64,000 nt of DNA from Clytia hemisphaerica (Eukaryota > Cnidaria > Hydrozoa > Leptothecata > Clytiidae), in assembly GCA_902728285.1 (NCBI GenBank), contig CACVBU010000050.1, positions 2,080,060-2,144,059 of the forward strand, given 5' to 3'. Made by a program: the position numbers and the translations under genes. This document shows positions 1-12,603 of this stretch, in pieces; within the stretch, counting starts at the first letter, position 1; each line of letters opens with the position of its first letter. A model generated the notes under the pieces. It did no database searches. It saw only the letters and a program-made list of their open reading frames with translations, and was not told the origin of the DNA.

Positions 1-130
1 GCGTGTATTTATTTTCGCGATTTTGTGTTTTTGAAAATTTAAACAGCACTAAATTTCGCGAAATTTTACCTAAAAACTCACGTAATTAAGTACACGCGCA
101 AATTTAATACCCGCGAAAATATATACAATT
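1..130. repeat. Short inverted-repeat fragment cut by the window edge
   Basis: The segment starts with cgtgtatttattttcgcg and ends near 112-128 with a partly complementary cgcgaaaatatatacaa, with a tcgcgaaa core between. It looks like a small palindromic MITE whose left end may lie outside the window. No coding potential was seen. Confidence 0.35.
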
Positions 131-1135
131 AAGGGTTTGATTTGTGTCTTCGCTCAACGACATGCTTCACTTTTGTCCGGATTGAAGTATTCATTGTCTT
201 GGTCTTGTTTTAACATCTTTATGCTCTCTTTGGCCGAAATTAAGCTGAAAGGGTGAAAAGGTGTCAGAAATTTTTTTATTCAGGACCCCCTCCATCGTCA
301 TTCTGTCAAATTTCTTCTAAATTCCTTGTCATTATTGGCAACTAAAAAAACCCAAACCTTTTTCCAGACTTGAAATACCCAAATCAATAGCGCTCCGCAA
401 CACATACGTCATAATTATTATTTTTCACTTTTTTTGACATTTGTCGAGTTGCAATCCCACAATTCAATGCGGCTCAATTAAAGATACGTGCAAGTTGTTA
501 TACATCTTTTGTCAAATGATGCAATTAACGTGCAAAAGAGATTAACGCAAAGGTTGATGGGATTGGAACTCGTACAAACACATCGAGAGTAATGATTATG
601 TCAAAAATGAAATCTTCTTTTAGATTCAGCGCGGTGCGCTATTATAAGATCTTCCCTAATCTCAACTATAATAGACCAACTTAAAGCAACTACAAAATGA
701 TTCTTCAAAAACATTTTAATATTCTCCCATTTTTTCTCCTCAAAAAGAGACAGACGTAGGTCCAAAGCCAACCTAGGCAACGGCAAAGATTTACAAGATC
801 AAGCAAAATATCAAACAACACCCCCAATCAAGATATTTCCACGAACAGTATTTTGTTTCCAGAGAAAAACATAAGGCAACATAAAATATTTTTGCGAGGT
901 TTTCCTCGAAAAAATCAGTTTTCGCTTCAAAGCGAAAATCCTAACACTGTTGCCGCGATACCCGGAGTATATAATGTTCAAAAAATATCACTTCTTTTCG
1001 TTTTCCGAGTATCTAAAACTTCAAAAATGAGATCAACCGATTGTAAACATAATGTCCTAGAAATCATTACCAGGCAGTGAAATATGGGCTCACGGGACTA
1101 TATTGGTCAGCGCAATCCCTATAAACCCTACTACA
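131..1135. other. Intergenic DNA with no recognised gene
   Basis: AT-rich sequence with only short, low-complexity open frames. No domain, RNA gene or repeat structure was recognised. Confidence 0.5.
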
Positions 1136-1139
1136 TTAA

Positions 1140-1437
1140 AGGAAGAAATTTTGGCGGGAATTTAATTTGGCGGATCGGCAATGAAATTAATTTTGGCGGG
1201 AGTTTAAATTGCCGGACTATGAGTTTCAAGGTTCAAAATCAGTGTGAAAATGTTGAAAATACGCCCATTTAGGGCCTAAATAGCGAAGAATCGAACGAAA
1301 TATGAGAAAACTTAAATTTGGTGGGAATTTAATTTGGCGGATGGTGGAAAGAATAAAATCTTGCGGGAACTAAATTTGGCGAATTTCAGCAAAATCAGCC
1401 AATCCGCCAAATTTTCTTCCCGCCAAAATTTCTTCCT
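1140..1437. mobile_element. MITE with TTAA target duplication
   Basis: A 298-bp element with inverted ends reading aggaagaaattttggcggga at the left and the near-complement at 1401-1437. TTAA lies directly outside both ends (1136-1139 and 1438-1441). The ggcggga-aattt motif repeats internally. TTAA duplication is typical of piggyBac and Kolobok elements; no transposase is present. A degenerate relative lies near 37100-37135. Confidence 0.6.
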
Positions 1438-1719
1438 TTAATCTAAGGTCTTCCTGAAGTGGGATCGCCAGATTGACTTAAACCTCCATAAAACTCTTTT
1501 CATTTATAGTAAAATCTTGCTCAAAAATGCAGTCGAAAGTTACTCAAATTAAACCATTTTGCACATATTTTTGAGGTCCTGGAAATTTAGGAAGGACTAA
1601 AATAAACGGCATAACGATTTGATTATACGATCGATATGAAAAATTTACTTTTTTATCAAATATACACAAATTCTTTCTAATTGTAAAAAGCAAGAATAAA
1701 ATGTTCAAAAATGTAGATA

Positions 1720-2005
1720 CTCTTAGGTTCCAAATAAACGGGGGGGTTGGAAAATTTTCTAGATTTTAATAAACGGGGGGGACCTAATTGCCGGGGGGGT
1801 TGGAAATTGTACTTCTGAAACCCAAAAATAAGGTAAAAATAGGCTAAAATCAGGCTATTTAGAGCAAAATAAGGGGCCTTCTCTTTCACAGCTGAAAATA
1901 TTATTAGAGATTAATAAACGGGGGGGTCCTATTAAGGTCCGGGGGGGTTGGAAAATTTTCGAAAAATTAACAAGCGGGGGGGCCCGTTTATTTGGAACCT
2001 AAGAG
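1720..2005. mobile_element. MITE with ctcttaggttcc ends and G-run interior
   Basis: Inverted ends ctcttaggttccaaataaac are flanked by TA on both sides (1718-1719 and 2006-2007). The interior has several runs of seven Gs following 'aataaac'. A second copy lies at 59272-59554 in the opposite orientation. A TA duplication suggests mobilisation by a Tc1/mariner-type transposase, by inference only. Confidence 0.7.
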
Positions 2006-2007
2006 TA

Positions 2008-2734
2008 TGAATTATCTTTGCAAAGCAGTATTACGAAGGGAAAAAATTACAAGACTTAAATACAAAAAGGTAGGATTTCCCATGCTTCCTTCTATTTGAA
2101 ATACATATTTTTTATAAGCAATCAGGTTGTTAAGGAGGGCTCAAATTATCCGATTGTTTCACTATCTCGTAAAGTAAAAGCTTTTCAGATAATCGAAGCA
2201 CAGCAAACGACAACCCTGGGCCCAATAAAGATAAACATGGTATAATATCAGGGGTGGTCAGAGCAAATATTTTTCAGAAAATGAGCTGGAATGCTAAGCA
2301 ACCATAGCCATGTTCTGAAAATAAGAGTTGCTTAAAAAAATCAAGTTCACATACCGTAAAGTTCTCATAAAGTCACATAACACTCTAATGGGTTGTGCTA
2401 TCACATAATTTAAATGTCTATAAAGTCACATTAACAAAGTCTGGGCAAAGTCTAAAAGGTTTTACTTTATGTCGTTGACAGACTAGTTGACAATGGCTGA
2501 TAAAAAACAACCTACATCTCTGATAATCTAATAGACCTTTGCTAGTTAGGATGTTATGTTGATCTATAATTAAAAATCCAGTATAAAGAAAATAATTATG
2601 CATTAATGTGTCATTGTTTAATTGCCTGAGTTTTTAATTATTCAACATGACATCATGCCTAACAAAAGGTCTATAACAGCCAATACCAAGCTCAGCACAA
2701 CGATTATGGATACGCCCATCACAACAGCTTCCGT
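2008..2734. other. 3' flank of DNAJC19, no further gene seen
   Basis: AT-rich DNA that probably includes the DNAJC19 3' UTR on the minus strand. A LINE or other coding fragment was looked for and not found. Confidence 0.4.
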
Positions 2735-5700
2735 TTAACCTCCTTTGGTTTTACCTTCCAAAATGTCTTTGGCTTCATTGATTTTGGATGCAAGGTATGG
2801 TGATCCACCTTTGTCAGGGTGATTAACAATCATGATACGACGGTGCGAGTCACGTATACGTTGAAGATTTGCGCTCTGACTGACTCCTTTAAAGTAAGAA
2901 ATTCGAGAATCAGTATACAACAAAACATGGATCTTTTGATATTTTTAACCGGGTCCAAATCCTGAGAACAGCTTTTCAACGTTCACTGATGGAACTACAC
3001 TTTTCTCTGGTGTCCAACAGTAACATAATTAAAGCAATTCACAAAAGAAAGAAAGAATGCGAGTTGAAAAAGGGAATAAATGAAAGACCTCCAAGTAACA
3101 AAATTTGATATGTTGACCTTATACTACTAAGAGGAAGGACAAAAAGCCGTTTAAGTAACAAGAAGAACAACACTAGAATGACTATACATCTTAAAATCTA
3201 TCCTACAAGAATGGCCGCCTGTACATGTAGCTTATCATGAATTTAGTTCATTTTGTAACCTTTGGGAGTGAAAGGTTTTTAAAGCCTATGCCAGTTGAAA
3301 AAAATGAGTGTTGAAAATACTTTTTGTACAGGAATAAAATACCTTTGACTTGAGGTATTAGTTATCAAGCTTACCTAAGATCAGCCCTGCTTCACGCTTG
3401 GACATTTTAGATTCAAAGCCACCTTTGTAGTAAGCATTCAAAGATATTTCTGGGATTTGTGGCATTGCTTTCTGAACCTGTTTCCAATTCACTCTTTTTG
3501 CAGCATGCATTGCAAACCTACCAGCATATGCAGCACCTGAAAAACCATAAATCACCTGTGTAGCATTTCATTATGACCCCCTCCCCCCACTTTAGAATTT
3601 TTCTTTTTCTTCCAAAGTATCTGCCACCTTATCTTTTATTTACAGACAGTTAGACTAAAACTCTTATATTAAGATTATGGGGTTTGGAGTGCTGGCCAGC
3701 CAATTTTACTTTTGCTTTCAGTGGTTCCATGTATGATTTCAAGCCAACATCTTAGCAACGGGCTACTTGCCCATAGTTACAGGGGTTTGTGCAAAAAACC
3801 AAAAAAAACTTGATTGTAATTTTTAAATTCTTCTTCCATTCCAGAATTTTTTACGGTGTTTTCTTGACAATCTACGCTGGAGTAAATTAGTTTCTGCTGG
3901 AGTAATTTGTTATTCAATAGACCATAGTGTTCTCTCAAACGACTATATAGGAGTTTTAGTCTTGGCTGATGAGCGATATACCGTGAAATAATTCCCTAAT
4001 ACTTTATATACGGAACATCGCACGGTGGAATTTGCAATGTTATCCCATGCTAATTCAGGAGGATATTATCGTACAAATTTGAGCAAAACTTATCTATAGG
4101 TAAATATCTAGAGGGTATCGGGATTAGATTAGGGATGTCGTGACACTTTACAACAGTACCGTCAACTGCTCTAACTTGGGATTATCTAACTTGGGATCCC
4201 AATCAAAAATAAACCCCTGTTTTGTGACATTTTTACTGTCAGCCACTAAATTGACCATAACTTGCGAAAATTATGTGGCTTACACTTAGGATTGCTTTGG
4301 TGGTTAAGCTGAGGAAATTAGCTATCCATTGCATAAAGGGTGAATTTTTGTGGCTTACTTTTAAGGGGAGTTACAAGCAAATGAAGTGTGGGCAAAAAAT
4401 GTGGCTTACTGGTCATGTGGCTGACCCTACCAAAGTTCTCAATAATGGAAACAGTCAGAAATATACTATCTTTTCAGCATTGACAGCAACAAAGGGCTAA
4501 ATTTTTCATTAGCTGCACTGATTTGTGGCTTACAGTTTGTTAAGTGGGCAAAAATGTGGCTTACACAAGGGATATATAGGTGAATAGGTGAATATAGGTG
4601 AATAGGTGAAATATAGGTGAAATTTTATGTCTCACATTTTTTAAGTTTTTGGCACTCAATCATTAAAGTATAACACCTGTAGGTGTAAAAAATTACAAAA
4701 ATTTTGTTGTAAGTACAATTTTGTGGCTTACAAAGTCACATTAAAAATTATCGAAAAGTAAGTCACAAAAAACAACATTTAACAGCTACAAAGTATGTAC
4801 ATTTAACATTTTCTGAAAAATTCAACCTTTCCTCTGTCAAGTTAAGAAAGTCCCATTCTAAGATCTCTTATCTAATTTGTGTGGCTTACATTTCTAAAAA
4901 AGATACAAATTTTGAGTTGAAGCCACATTTTTAGCTCAATTAACGAAAAAATAATTTTTTATTCATAATGTCTTAGTATTTCCCACAACATTGTAAAATT
5001 TCAAGACTTATCCATTAAGACTTCATCAGCTATGACAAAAAGTTGTTTTTGGGCATTTTTCAAAAATGGGATGGCGATTCGGCCACCATTTCACCGAACC
5101 TCCAAAGTCATTTGATTTGAGTTTATAAACCGCGTATTAAAAACAATATCTCTTTCGCACCGGGTAGGCTTTTAAATTTAAAATATATGAAAAAAATTCC
5201 TTAGTGAAACACTGCAACACAGATATCTACAAAAACCCATTAAATCTAGCGCTGTATTTTCAGACCTGTTAACTTTACATGGGGGTGGTTTTCATTGAGC
5301 AATGTAAGTTTTGCTTGTAGATTCAGCGTAGCCAGCGTTTTGATCTTGAGTGTTTTAAGATATTTATTAGCAATTATTCAAAGATTTTTTGCGTTAAAAA
5401 ACTCTAGGGAAAATGCTTTTTGCGCGGTCGCAATATGCAAAATAATCACATCACATGCAGCTCACGCGCTCGATGATTCTTGTCGCCTGAACAAATCTAT
5501 GCTCAGAGCGCATTTTTCAGATGATTTTAGCACCGCCCGATTGCCATTATTCAGAGCGCATTTTTTCGATGATTTAAGATGCCGAGCGACCGACTGACTC
5601 ACATTTTGGGTCTGGAAGTGACACAAACACAACTTATTGGTGACCCAGGCCTTACAAGAAATCAAAGGTATATATATCTTTTTGTGAAAATTGCGAACAT

Positions 5701-8700
5701 TTGTTACCACCAAACACACTATACTTTTTATGCTGTCAAAAATATATTTGTGTATGAATTACATGAAAATTTGCTTGCATAATCCCATTGGTTTGCGCTA
5801 TGGATGCCATTACATCATATTTTCATTGTTTGTGCAATCGAGCACAATGCACAGGGCAAAGAAGGTGATTGATAAACTTGGTGGAAGTATCAAAACAAAT
5901 TTGTTGTCAAAGTGATTCCGTGAGTGGTTCTAAATCCGACAGCCCTGCCTAATTCCGACACCCCAAATAACTGTTATGAAAAAATTCTATGTTTACAAAC
6001 ATTCCTTCTCTGAGTTGAACGATAAACTATTGCAAGGACTCTCGAAACAAAACATCTAACAAGATGGCTATAATGTCAAGATGTCAATTAATGTGATCAA
6101 AAAGTGTGAGTTGTAAAAATAATCACCTCTATTATTATGAATTTGTTGCTTGTGTTTAAAACGTTGACAATTTATGTAATAAAAAGATGTTTTGTATGAG
6201 AAGCACAATTATTGTAATTTGGTTCAAATCAATGTGTATCAAATCTCTCAGTTTAGTTGACACTTTGGTACCAAGTTTGTTACCAATCTTCATTGTGTCA
6301 CAGCAAACAGGCTAGCTCTAAAGCTCTAAAACAGCATCTAATAACATGAAAACCAGAATATGATTCTTCAATGGGAATCAAAACAATAAAGTGCACTTAC
6401 AAACATAAATTTGTCAGATCTAACAAAATTAATAACCACACTGTCATCATTGACAATAAAACAAACGATTTTCTGTCGAGAGCCTTGGAAACATTCCAAC
6501 AACTTCCATCGAAATGATCTATCACAGCTCAATCTACCATTTTTAGTGCGGTACGAGAATTGAGCTGAGAACGCTCACTGAACTCCTGAGAGCTCCCGCG
6601 GGTGAAAAATTTGAATCTGTCAATCATTTTCTCAAGCGAAGAGTATGCGAAGCGATTCTAGCTTTACGATAGTACCGCGGATCATCAATGGGTAGTATTC
6701 AATTATCATTATCCCTTTATTTTCATTCCTAGAGCTTAGTCAAAAAAAGGTAAAATAGAAAAGTTGTATTTTTTACTGCTCTATTCACATACTGAATTTG
6801 AAAGATCTTCTATGTGGCGTTTTTTTTGCAAACTTCAAAAAACTGATTTTTGTCCCACCTTTGCGGGACTTTGGCTTTTAAAAAAGTGCTTCAATGCAGC
6901 ATAGGGTACAAAGTCCAAACATGCGTTTCCCCCTCTAATAGACCTTTTTTCAAAGAGGCCACCCTGTTGAATAATTATGTAGTCCAGCATAAAAACAATG
7001 ATACAGCATAGTTCGAACCCCCCCTTATTTAAGGGGGATGACACCTTCCAAAAAAGTGAAGAAGGGGGGGATCAGAAATTTTTACTAAAAAGGGGGGGAT
7101 AGCAAGGAGGGGGGATCGTTTAAGAAGGGGGGGCTTACATATATCGTAGATTATTTTCCAGCACTGTTATGAAATTTGGTCTGCATGAAAGGAAGTTCTT
7201 TATTTTCACTAAAAAGTGGTATATATTTGCCAGACTTAATTTTTCTTTACTGTTTCCCTTCCCTTTTTACCAGAAAAAATTTAGCCTGAAATCCTTGGGG
7301 GATAGGTATTTTTAAAGGTTGGGGGGATGCCAAGAAGGGGGGGATCATTTAAGAAGGGGGGATCAGACCCCTTTCCGCACTATGTACAGCCATGCATAAT
7401 TACTGTTTCATGCATATTGTAAAAATTATGCATGGCTATATCATTGTTTTTATGCTGGACTACATAATAATTCAACAGGGTGGCCTCTTTGAAAAAAGGT
7501 ATATTTTTGTATGAAGAGTTAGGTCTATACTGGCAAAAGGTTTGTTTTTATTTTAATTTGTATCTTTACTTTTTTGAAAGATCCTATCGAATTTAGGCAG
7601 GGCTGTTGGAGGTAGGACCACTCACGGTTTAACAGTAAGTAAAAATACAAGGCAGGTATCAACAATCCCATGTTTCAAACCAACCATCCCAAGTTTTTAG
7701 AGCAGTTGACGGTAAACCATAGAAGTCTTTATGATTTCTGTCATACCCTGGAAATGCTGGGTGAATGGCTGGTATGGAAAAAAATTGGGAAAATGCTTTA
7801 CATATTTTCAAACACTGGAGCGGGGTGAAAAGGCAAAGTGTACCGTGAATGGTCCTAAATCCGACAGCCCTGCCTAATTCCGATCTCCCAAATAATTGTT
7901 ATGAAAAAAAATTCTATGTTTACAAACATTCCCTCTCCAAGTTGAACGATAAACTTTTGCATTGAACTCTCAAAAAAAACATCTAACATGACGCATGATC
8001 GCTATAATGTCAAGTGGTCAATTAATGTAATTATTAAAAAGTGTGAGTTGTGCTTTGGAAAGTCAAAACACAATCATTATTTTTTATGATGCTGTTGCTA
8101 CTGTTAGGGTAGGGCGTCAACAGTCATTTTTGAGGCAAAGTCAGAAAATTCAAGATGTAGTGTTTTTTTATGAAAATTTAACCTATTGTGAGGCATTCTG
8201 CGCAATTTTTAAGGTCAGAAGTTCAAAATTGGCCGAACCCCCCTGGGGGTACTGATTCGCACTACAGGCAAAAATTGGAAAAAATGGCATTTTCTGGCCT
8301 TTTCAGGCCTGTAAATATGTCAAAACTATTGCAAATCTTATTTTTTTCACTTGCTGTACTAAATTTATGAAGAAACAACAAAATAATCATATTGGATTGA
8401 AAATTGTCCCCATTAGAGCCCTAAACGAGCCGTTTTAAGCCAATTCTGGGTAGCAAAATGCTTTTTAAGGCCAATTTTGCAAGCTCATAAACTTTAAACT
8501 GATTGATTCACATATCTTAAATTTTTAGAGATGGAAGTCTTCAATAAAGTCTTTAAGCAAAATGAATTTCAAGTTTTTCACTTTTTTCAAAAAATCATAA
8601 TGGCGTCTTCAAAAATCGCTTTTTAGCAAAAAAAAATCATATTTCTCAAAAAATAGCATTTTTTAAGGCAAGCTTCTACAAACTGAGTTTAAATGCTGAC

Positions 8701-11700
8701 TGAAACTTTTTTTGCAGTGATAGTATACTTGAGATACTCCAGGGAAATCAAAATCATTTGGGTCTGGGATGCGTCTATGTCCGCCATTATGGAAATAAAA
8801 TTCCTGCTAAGAGCCATTTTTCAGGCCAAAAACCCAAATTTGGACTGAAAAAATCTCTAAAATGTCAATAGACATGGGTCCAAATTTTCTTGCAGTGATA
8901 GTATTCTGGAAATACTACAGGAAAATCAAAGTCATCTGGGCTTTGGATTTGGGTAAATCCACCATTTTGGGATTGAAATTCCTGCTAAAACGCAATATTT
9001 CAATCAAAAATCCAATTTTTGACTCAAAAATTATTAAAAATGGCAATAGACATGAGCCTAAAATCTTTTTGCAGTGATAGTCTTCTGGAAATACTCCAGG
9101 GAAATCAAAATCGTTTGGGTTTAGGATTTGGGTATATCCCCCATTATGGAATTGAAATATGTGTTAAAACTGGCTAAAATACAACGTTTCAAGCAAAAAC
9201 CCCGTTTTTGAATAAAAATTGCCTTAAAATGACACATAGACATGGACCCAAATTTTTTTGAAGTGATAGTATTCTGTGAATATTCCTGGGAAAACAAAAT
9301 CATTTCAGTCTGAGATTTGTTTACATCCACCCTTATGGAAATGAAATCTCTGTTAAAATGCTACATATTTCCATCCGATACATCATAATTGACTAAATAT
9401 TTTGTATATTACATTAAACAAAGAATGTGAATTTACAATCCTTTAATTTAGAAATACTAGTTGAAATAAATCATTTAAAAAATCCCATTTCACTCAACAA
9501 TTCTTATGGCCCACTTACATTTACATTTTCAAGACTTGTTCCGTCAAAAAAAGATTGAATTTTAGCTTGAAATATTAACATTTTAAAACTGGCTTCAGTT
9601 TAAAAATTGCGGTCCCAGAGGCATCTTATACCTGAATAGTTTTTACCCCTAGAATATTTACAGAACACTATCACTGCAAAAAGATTTTAGGTTCATGTCT
9701 ATTGCCATATTAGAGCAGTTTTTAAGTCAATATGGGATTTTTGCTTGAAATGTTGCAATTTAGCCAGTTTTAGCACAGATTTCAATTCCATAATGGGGGA
9801 TATACCCAAATCCTAAACCCAAATGATTTTGATTTTCCTAGAGTACTTCCAGAAGACTATCACTGCAAAAAGATTTTAGGTTCATGTCTATTGCCATTTT
9901 TAAGATTTTTTGAGTCAAAATTTGGATTTTTGATTAACATATTGCGTTTTAGCACGAATTTCAATTTCAAAATGGTGGATATACCCAAATCCCAAGCCCA
10001 GATGACTTTGATTTTCCTGCAGTATTTCCAGAATACTATCACTGCAAAAAAATTTTCACCCATGTCTATTGACATTTTACAGATTTTTTCAGTCTAAATT
10101 TGGGTTTTTGCCTGAAAAATGGCTCTTAGCAGGGATTTTATTTCCATAATGGCGGACATAGACGCATCCCAGACGCAAATGATTTTGATTTCCCTGGAGT
10201 ATCTCCAGTATACTATCACTGCAAAAAAAATTTCAGTCAGCATTTAAACTCAGTTTGTAGAAACTTTCCTTAAAAAATGCTATTTTTTGAGAAATATGAT
10301 TTTTTTTTGCTAAAAAGCGATTTTTGAAGACGCCATTATGATTTTTTGAAAAAAGTGAAAAACTTGAAATTCATTTTGCTTAAAGACTTTATTGAAGACT
10401 TCTATCTCTGAAAATTTCAGATATGTGAATCAATCAGTTTAAAGTTTATGAGCTTGCAAAATTCGCCTTAAAAAGCATTTTGCTACCCAAAATTGGCTTA
10501 AAACGGCTCGTTTAGGGCTCCAATGGGCACAATTTTCAATCCAATATGATTATTTTGTTGTTTCTTCATAAAATTTAGTACAGCAAGTGAAAAAAATAAG
10601 ATTTGCAATAGTTTTGACATATTTACAGGCCTGAAAAGGCCAGAAAATGCCATTTTTTCCAATTTTTACCTGTAGTGCGAATCAGTACCCCCAGGGGGGT
10701 TCGGCCAATTTTGAACTTTTGACCTTAAAAATTGCGCAGAATGCCTCACAATAGGTTAAATTTTCTTAAAAAAACACTACATCTTGAATTTTCTGACTTT
10801 GACATTTGACGCCCCACCCTACACTGTCATTTATGACGATGTACATATTGCAATAAAAAATTACGTTTGTATAAGATGCAATTATTGTTATTTTGTTCAA
10901 TTGATTCAGTGTATCAAGTCTCTCAGTTTAGTTGACACTTTTGTATATATCTTCGTTGCGTCACAGCAAAAAGTTTTTTTTATTTTAGTTTGTATCTTTG
11001 AAATACCCCATCGGATTTAGGCAGGGCTGTCGGATTTAGGTAGGGAAGTCAGCTAAATCTTCAAACTTAGTCAGAAGAAACAAAAGTAGGCTATCTGATA
11101 GCCCTAAACATAAGAAGAAAAAAAGGGATAACCTTTAAGAAATGATAAAGTACTTCAAAAGATATAAGAAAAATGGATTGTGAAGAACTCACTTTTTTGG
11201 TCAAAACACGTCCAACCTCGTCCAAGCCAAATCGAAAGTGCAGCGCGCACCAAAATATTCCAAAATAGGGCGCAGAAGCAGACTACAAAGATGACGTCAC
11301 ACACACGCGGTCTGCTGGCGCGAGGTTAAAAACTTCTCAACCATCATGTTTTAAATAGCAATCGCTATTGAAGCAATTCATTTGAATGAAAAACAAATGC
11401 TACCAACAGAAAGACCAAGCTATAAGGATTCTTTTGTTGCCTGCTTTTTTTATTCTCTCATCTCTGATAAATTCTCTACTATTTGGAAAAAAGTTTGGAT
11501 GCAAAACTCAAAGTATTGGGTAAGTTGTGGGTCAATAAAGTCACTCGAAGACTCTTTTTCCTATTTTTCTTTTTTTTCGCGCCGAAAATATGCGCGAGTT
11601 TGACCTCCCTAATTTAGGACTACTCACGGTACTGTACATAATTTAAAAAAATACACAAAGATGTTTTGATCAATAGACCTTTTTTTAAAGAGGCAGCCAT

Positions 11701-12050
11701 GTTGAATAATTATGTACTCCAGCATAAAAACAATGATACCAAGCCTTGAAATAACGATTTCAAGTGGGTCGGACAAAATGTCCGATTAGGGTTGCTTTAG
11801 CTTGAAAAATATGATTTTTGGGTCAGACATGAAGCTATTTGGGTCGGACAATGTCCGATGTCCGACCGTTATTTCGAGCCCTGTGATACAGCCATGCATA
11901 ATTACTGTATCATGCATATTTTAAAAATTTATGCAGCTGCTGCCTCTTTAAAAAAAGGTCTATTTTGAAACAAAACAAATGGAATTCGATTCAAAAGCAG
12001 ATTGAAAATTTACCTGCAATACCAAGTCCTGCTAGTATTAGAGTAGTCAT
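2735..12050 (-). CDS. DNAJC19: DNAJC19/TIM14-like mitochondrial import motor J-protein
   Basis: Three coding exons on the complement: 12050-12014, 3536-3375 and 2886-2735, giving 116 aa, the same length as the human protein. The introns have gt/ag ends and preserve frame (phase 1 at both junctions). Residues 3-20 form one hydrophobic membrane segment, as expected for an inner-membrane anchor. A YKGGFE stretch and a C-terminal J domain follow, with the catalytic HPD at residues 89-91 (NHPDKGG). In the family this protein stimulates mtHsp70 in the TIM23 import motor. The start is the only ATG that gives the short membrane-anchor exon and joins in frame. Oddity: intron 1 is about 8.5 kb and is filled with nested transposons, whereas intron 2 is about 490 bp. 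The gene diverges from DEAF1. Identity is secure; expression is not shown by sequence. Confidence 0.93.
4270..4900. repeat. Irregularly spaced gtggcttac repeats
   Basis: The motif gtggcttac recurs at least seven times, usually preceded by t/a-rich sequence, at variable spacing inside element E1. An array of 'aggtgaata' units lies at about 4575-4615. The role is unknown; it could be a subterminal binding-site array for the element's transposase. Confidence 0.5.
6938..7502. mobile_element. MITE M1 with atagacctttttt ends, inserted in H1
   Basis: The left end atagaccttttttc and the right end gaaaaaaggtatat are inverted repeats, followed inward by matching gaggcc/ggcctc and the 'ttgaataattatgta' region in mirrored copies. 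A related copy is at 11672-11964. The interior is interrupted by a G-rich block at about 7010-7380. Confidence 0.55.
7010..7380. mobile_element. G-run-rich insertion inside M1
   Basis: Contains more than six runs of six or seven Gs in an 'aagaaggggggatc' context. It interrupts the continuous sequence seen in copy M2 (catgataca...agccatgcataatt). Its ends are not sharply defined. Confidence 0.45.
8104..10823. mobile_element. Foldback element FB1 with about 1.18-kb inverted arms
   Basis: Arms at about 8104-9285 and 9643-10823 are inverted copies, starting at 'agggtagggcgtcaa' and ending at its complement. Within each arm a unit of about 178-189 bp is repeated in tandem. The marker gcagtgatag starts at 8714, 8892 and 9071, with a variant at 9260. 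Its complement ctatcactgc starts at 9668, 9857, 10036 and 10213. The flanking actgt may be a target duplication. No real ORF: open frames here are read through the repeats. Confidence 0.75.
11041..11610. mobile_element. Element with agggaagtca-type ends inserted in B
   Basis: The right end of element A runs straight from 'ggcagggctgt' into the terminal repeat. In B this is interrupted by sequence that begins agggaagtca and ends tgacctccct. Inside it, 11213-11327 carries caacctcg and cgaggtt in inverted orientation, like the CAACCTCG MITE family at 16204 and 28110. Ends are approximate. Confidence 0.4.
11672..11964. mobile_element. MITE M2 with aatagacctttttt ends
   Basis: The inverted ends aatagacctttttttaaaga and their complement end at 11964. 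The interior matches M1 (ttgaataattatgta, ccatgcataattactg). It is interrupted at 11741-11883 by a Z-family element. It lies in DNAJC19 intron 1 just before coding exon 1. Confidence 0.6.
11741..11883 (-). mobile_element. Z-family MITE (cagggctcgaaataacggtc ends)
   Basis: The right end reads gaccgttatttcgagccctg and the left end cttgaaataacg. The interior repeats ggtcggacaatgtccgat. The motif tgatac is found at both flanks. Related pieces occur at 26580-26665 and 31616-31740. CAGGG ends resemble hAT-type elements. Confidence 0.5.
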
Positions 12051-12318
12051 GGTTTATTTGAAATGAATTTCAGAATAAAAAATTTCAACTTCCTCTCGTG
12101 TGTCCTTTCAGCTGCCTCACCTAGTCGGGTTTATTCGGTATATACAACATAATGCAACATAACCGGCTTGATGTAGTCATATGTAGTGAATACGATATGC
12201 AACCTATTATTAATTTATTACAGTTTAACCAAGCTTGTATTCAGATTGAACCCGACTGCTGGGCAAAATGGGTTACGGGGATGCTCTGCTGGTCAGGGTA
12301 CCTTTTTTAAGGATGCTC
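12051..12318. other. DNAJC19 upstream region
   Basis: Sequence immediately 5' of the DNAJC19 start on the minus strand, presumably its promoter and 5' UTR. No clear TATA box could be assigned. Confidence 0.35.
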
Positions 12319-12603
12319 TTATATCGGATGGCCAATAGTCACTTTCACTTTTTAATTTTATTTTTTTATCCACGGATCGCTGATAGTCACTTTTCCGGGG
12401 GTTAGGTAGGGTCAGGGTTGCTAGTAACGGCTTGTCACTGTGCCGGGTGCATACTCGGCGCCTTGGGCCCCGCAGGGTTGCTAGTAACGGCTCGAATTTC
12501 AGTCAGGTTTAAAAAAGGGGTACTGTTACCCATATTATAATAATATTACCCCCGTCTTTTGCCAGTTCGGTATAATATGTTATAAATTGCGTGGTTTTGC
12601 TGT

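Larger units (their letters stand above)
6308..7532. mobile_element. Element H1, 5-bp target duplication, inserted in A
   Basis: Directly flanked by gcaaa on both sides (6303-6307 and 7533-7537). Most of it is the inverse of 42681-43345 (element H2), including the gaagatctttcaaattcagt region and the region with taccgcggatcatcaatgg. The alignment is broken by element M1 at 6938-7502. No transposase was found. Confidence 0.7.
5918..7627. mobile_element. Element A with ccgtgagtgg ends, inserted in E1
   Basis: Left end ccgtgagtggttctaaatcc at 5918 is matched by the inverted right end ggaccactcacgg finishing at 7627. An internal gacagccctgcctaa motif is mirrored near 7598. Element B (7843-11629) is the same family. 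The alignment of A and B is interrupted exactly where element H1 sits. Confidence 0.65.
4157..7714. mobile_element. Element E1 with taccgtcaactgctctaact ends
   Basis: Left end taccgtcaactgctctaact at 4157 and complementary right end near 7689-7714. A shorter relative without the internal insertion lies at 44025-44625, and sequence on both sides of the inserted block (5865-5915 and 7629-7690) aligns with it. It lies in DNAJC19 intron 1 and contains element A at 5918-7627. Confidence 0.65.
7843..11629. mobile_element. Element B, same family as A, with large foldback insertion
   Basis: Left end ccgtgaatggtcctaaatcc follows TA at 7841-7842. The right end ttaggactactcacgg finishes at 11629 and is followed by TA. 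The first 220 bp and the stretch 10840-11040 align with element A. Two foreign blocks split it: the foldback at 8104-10823 and a smaller element at about 11041-11610. Confidence 0.65.
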
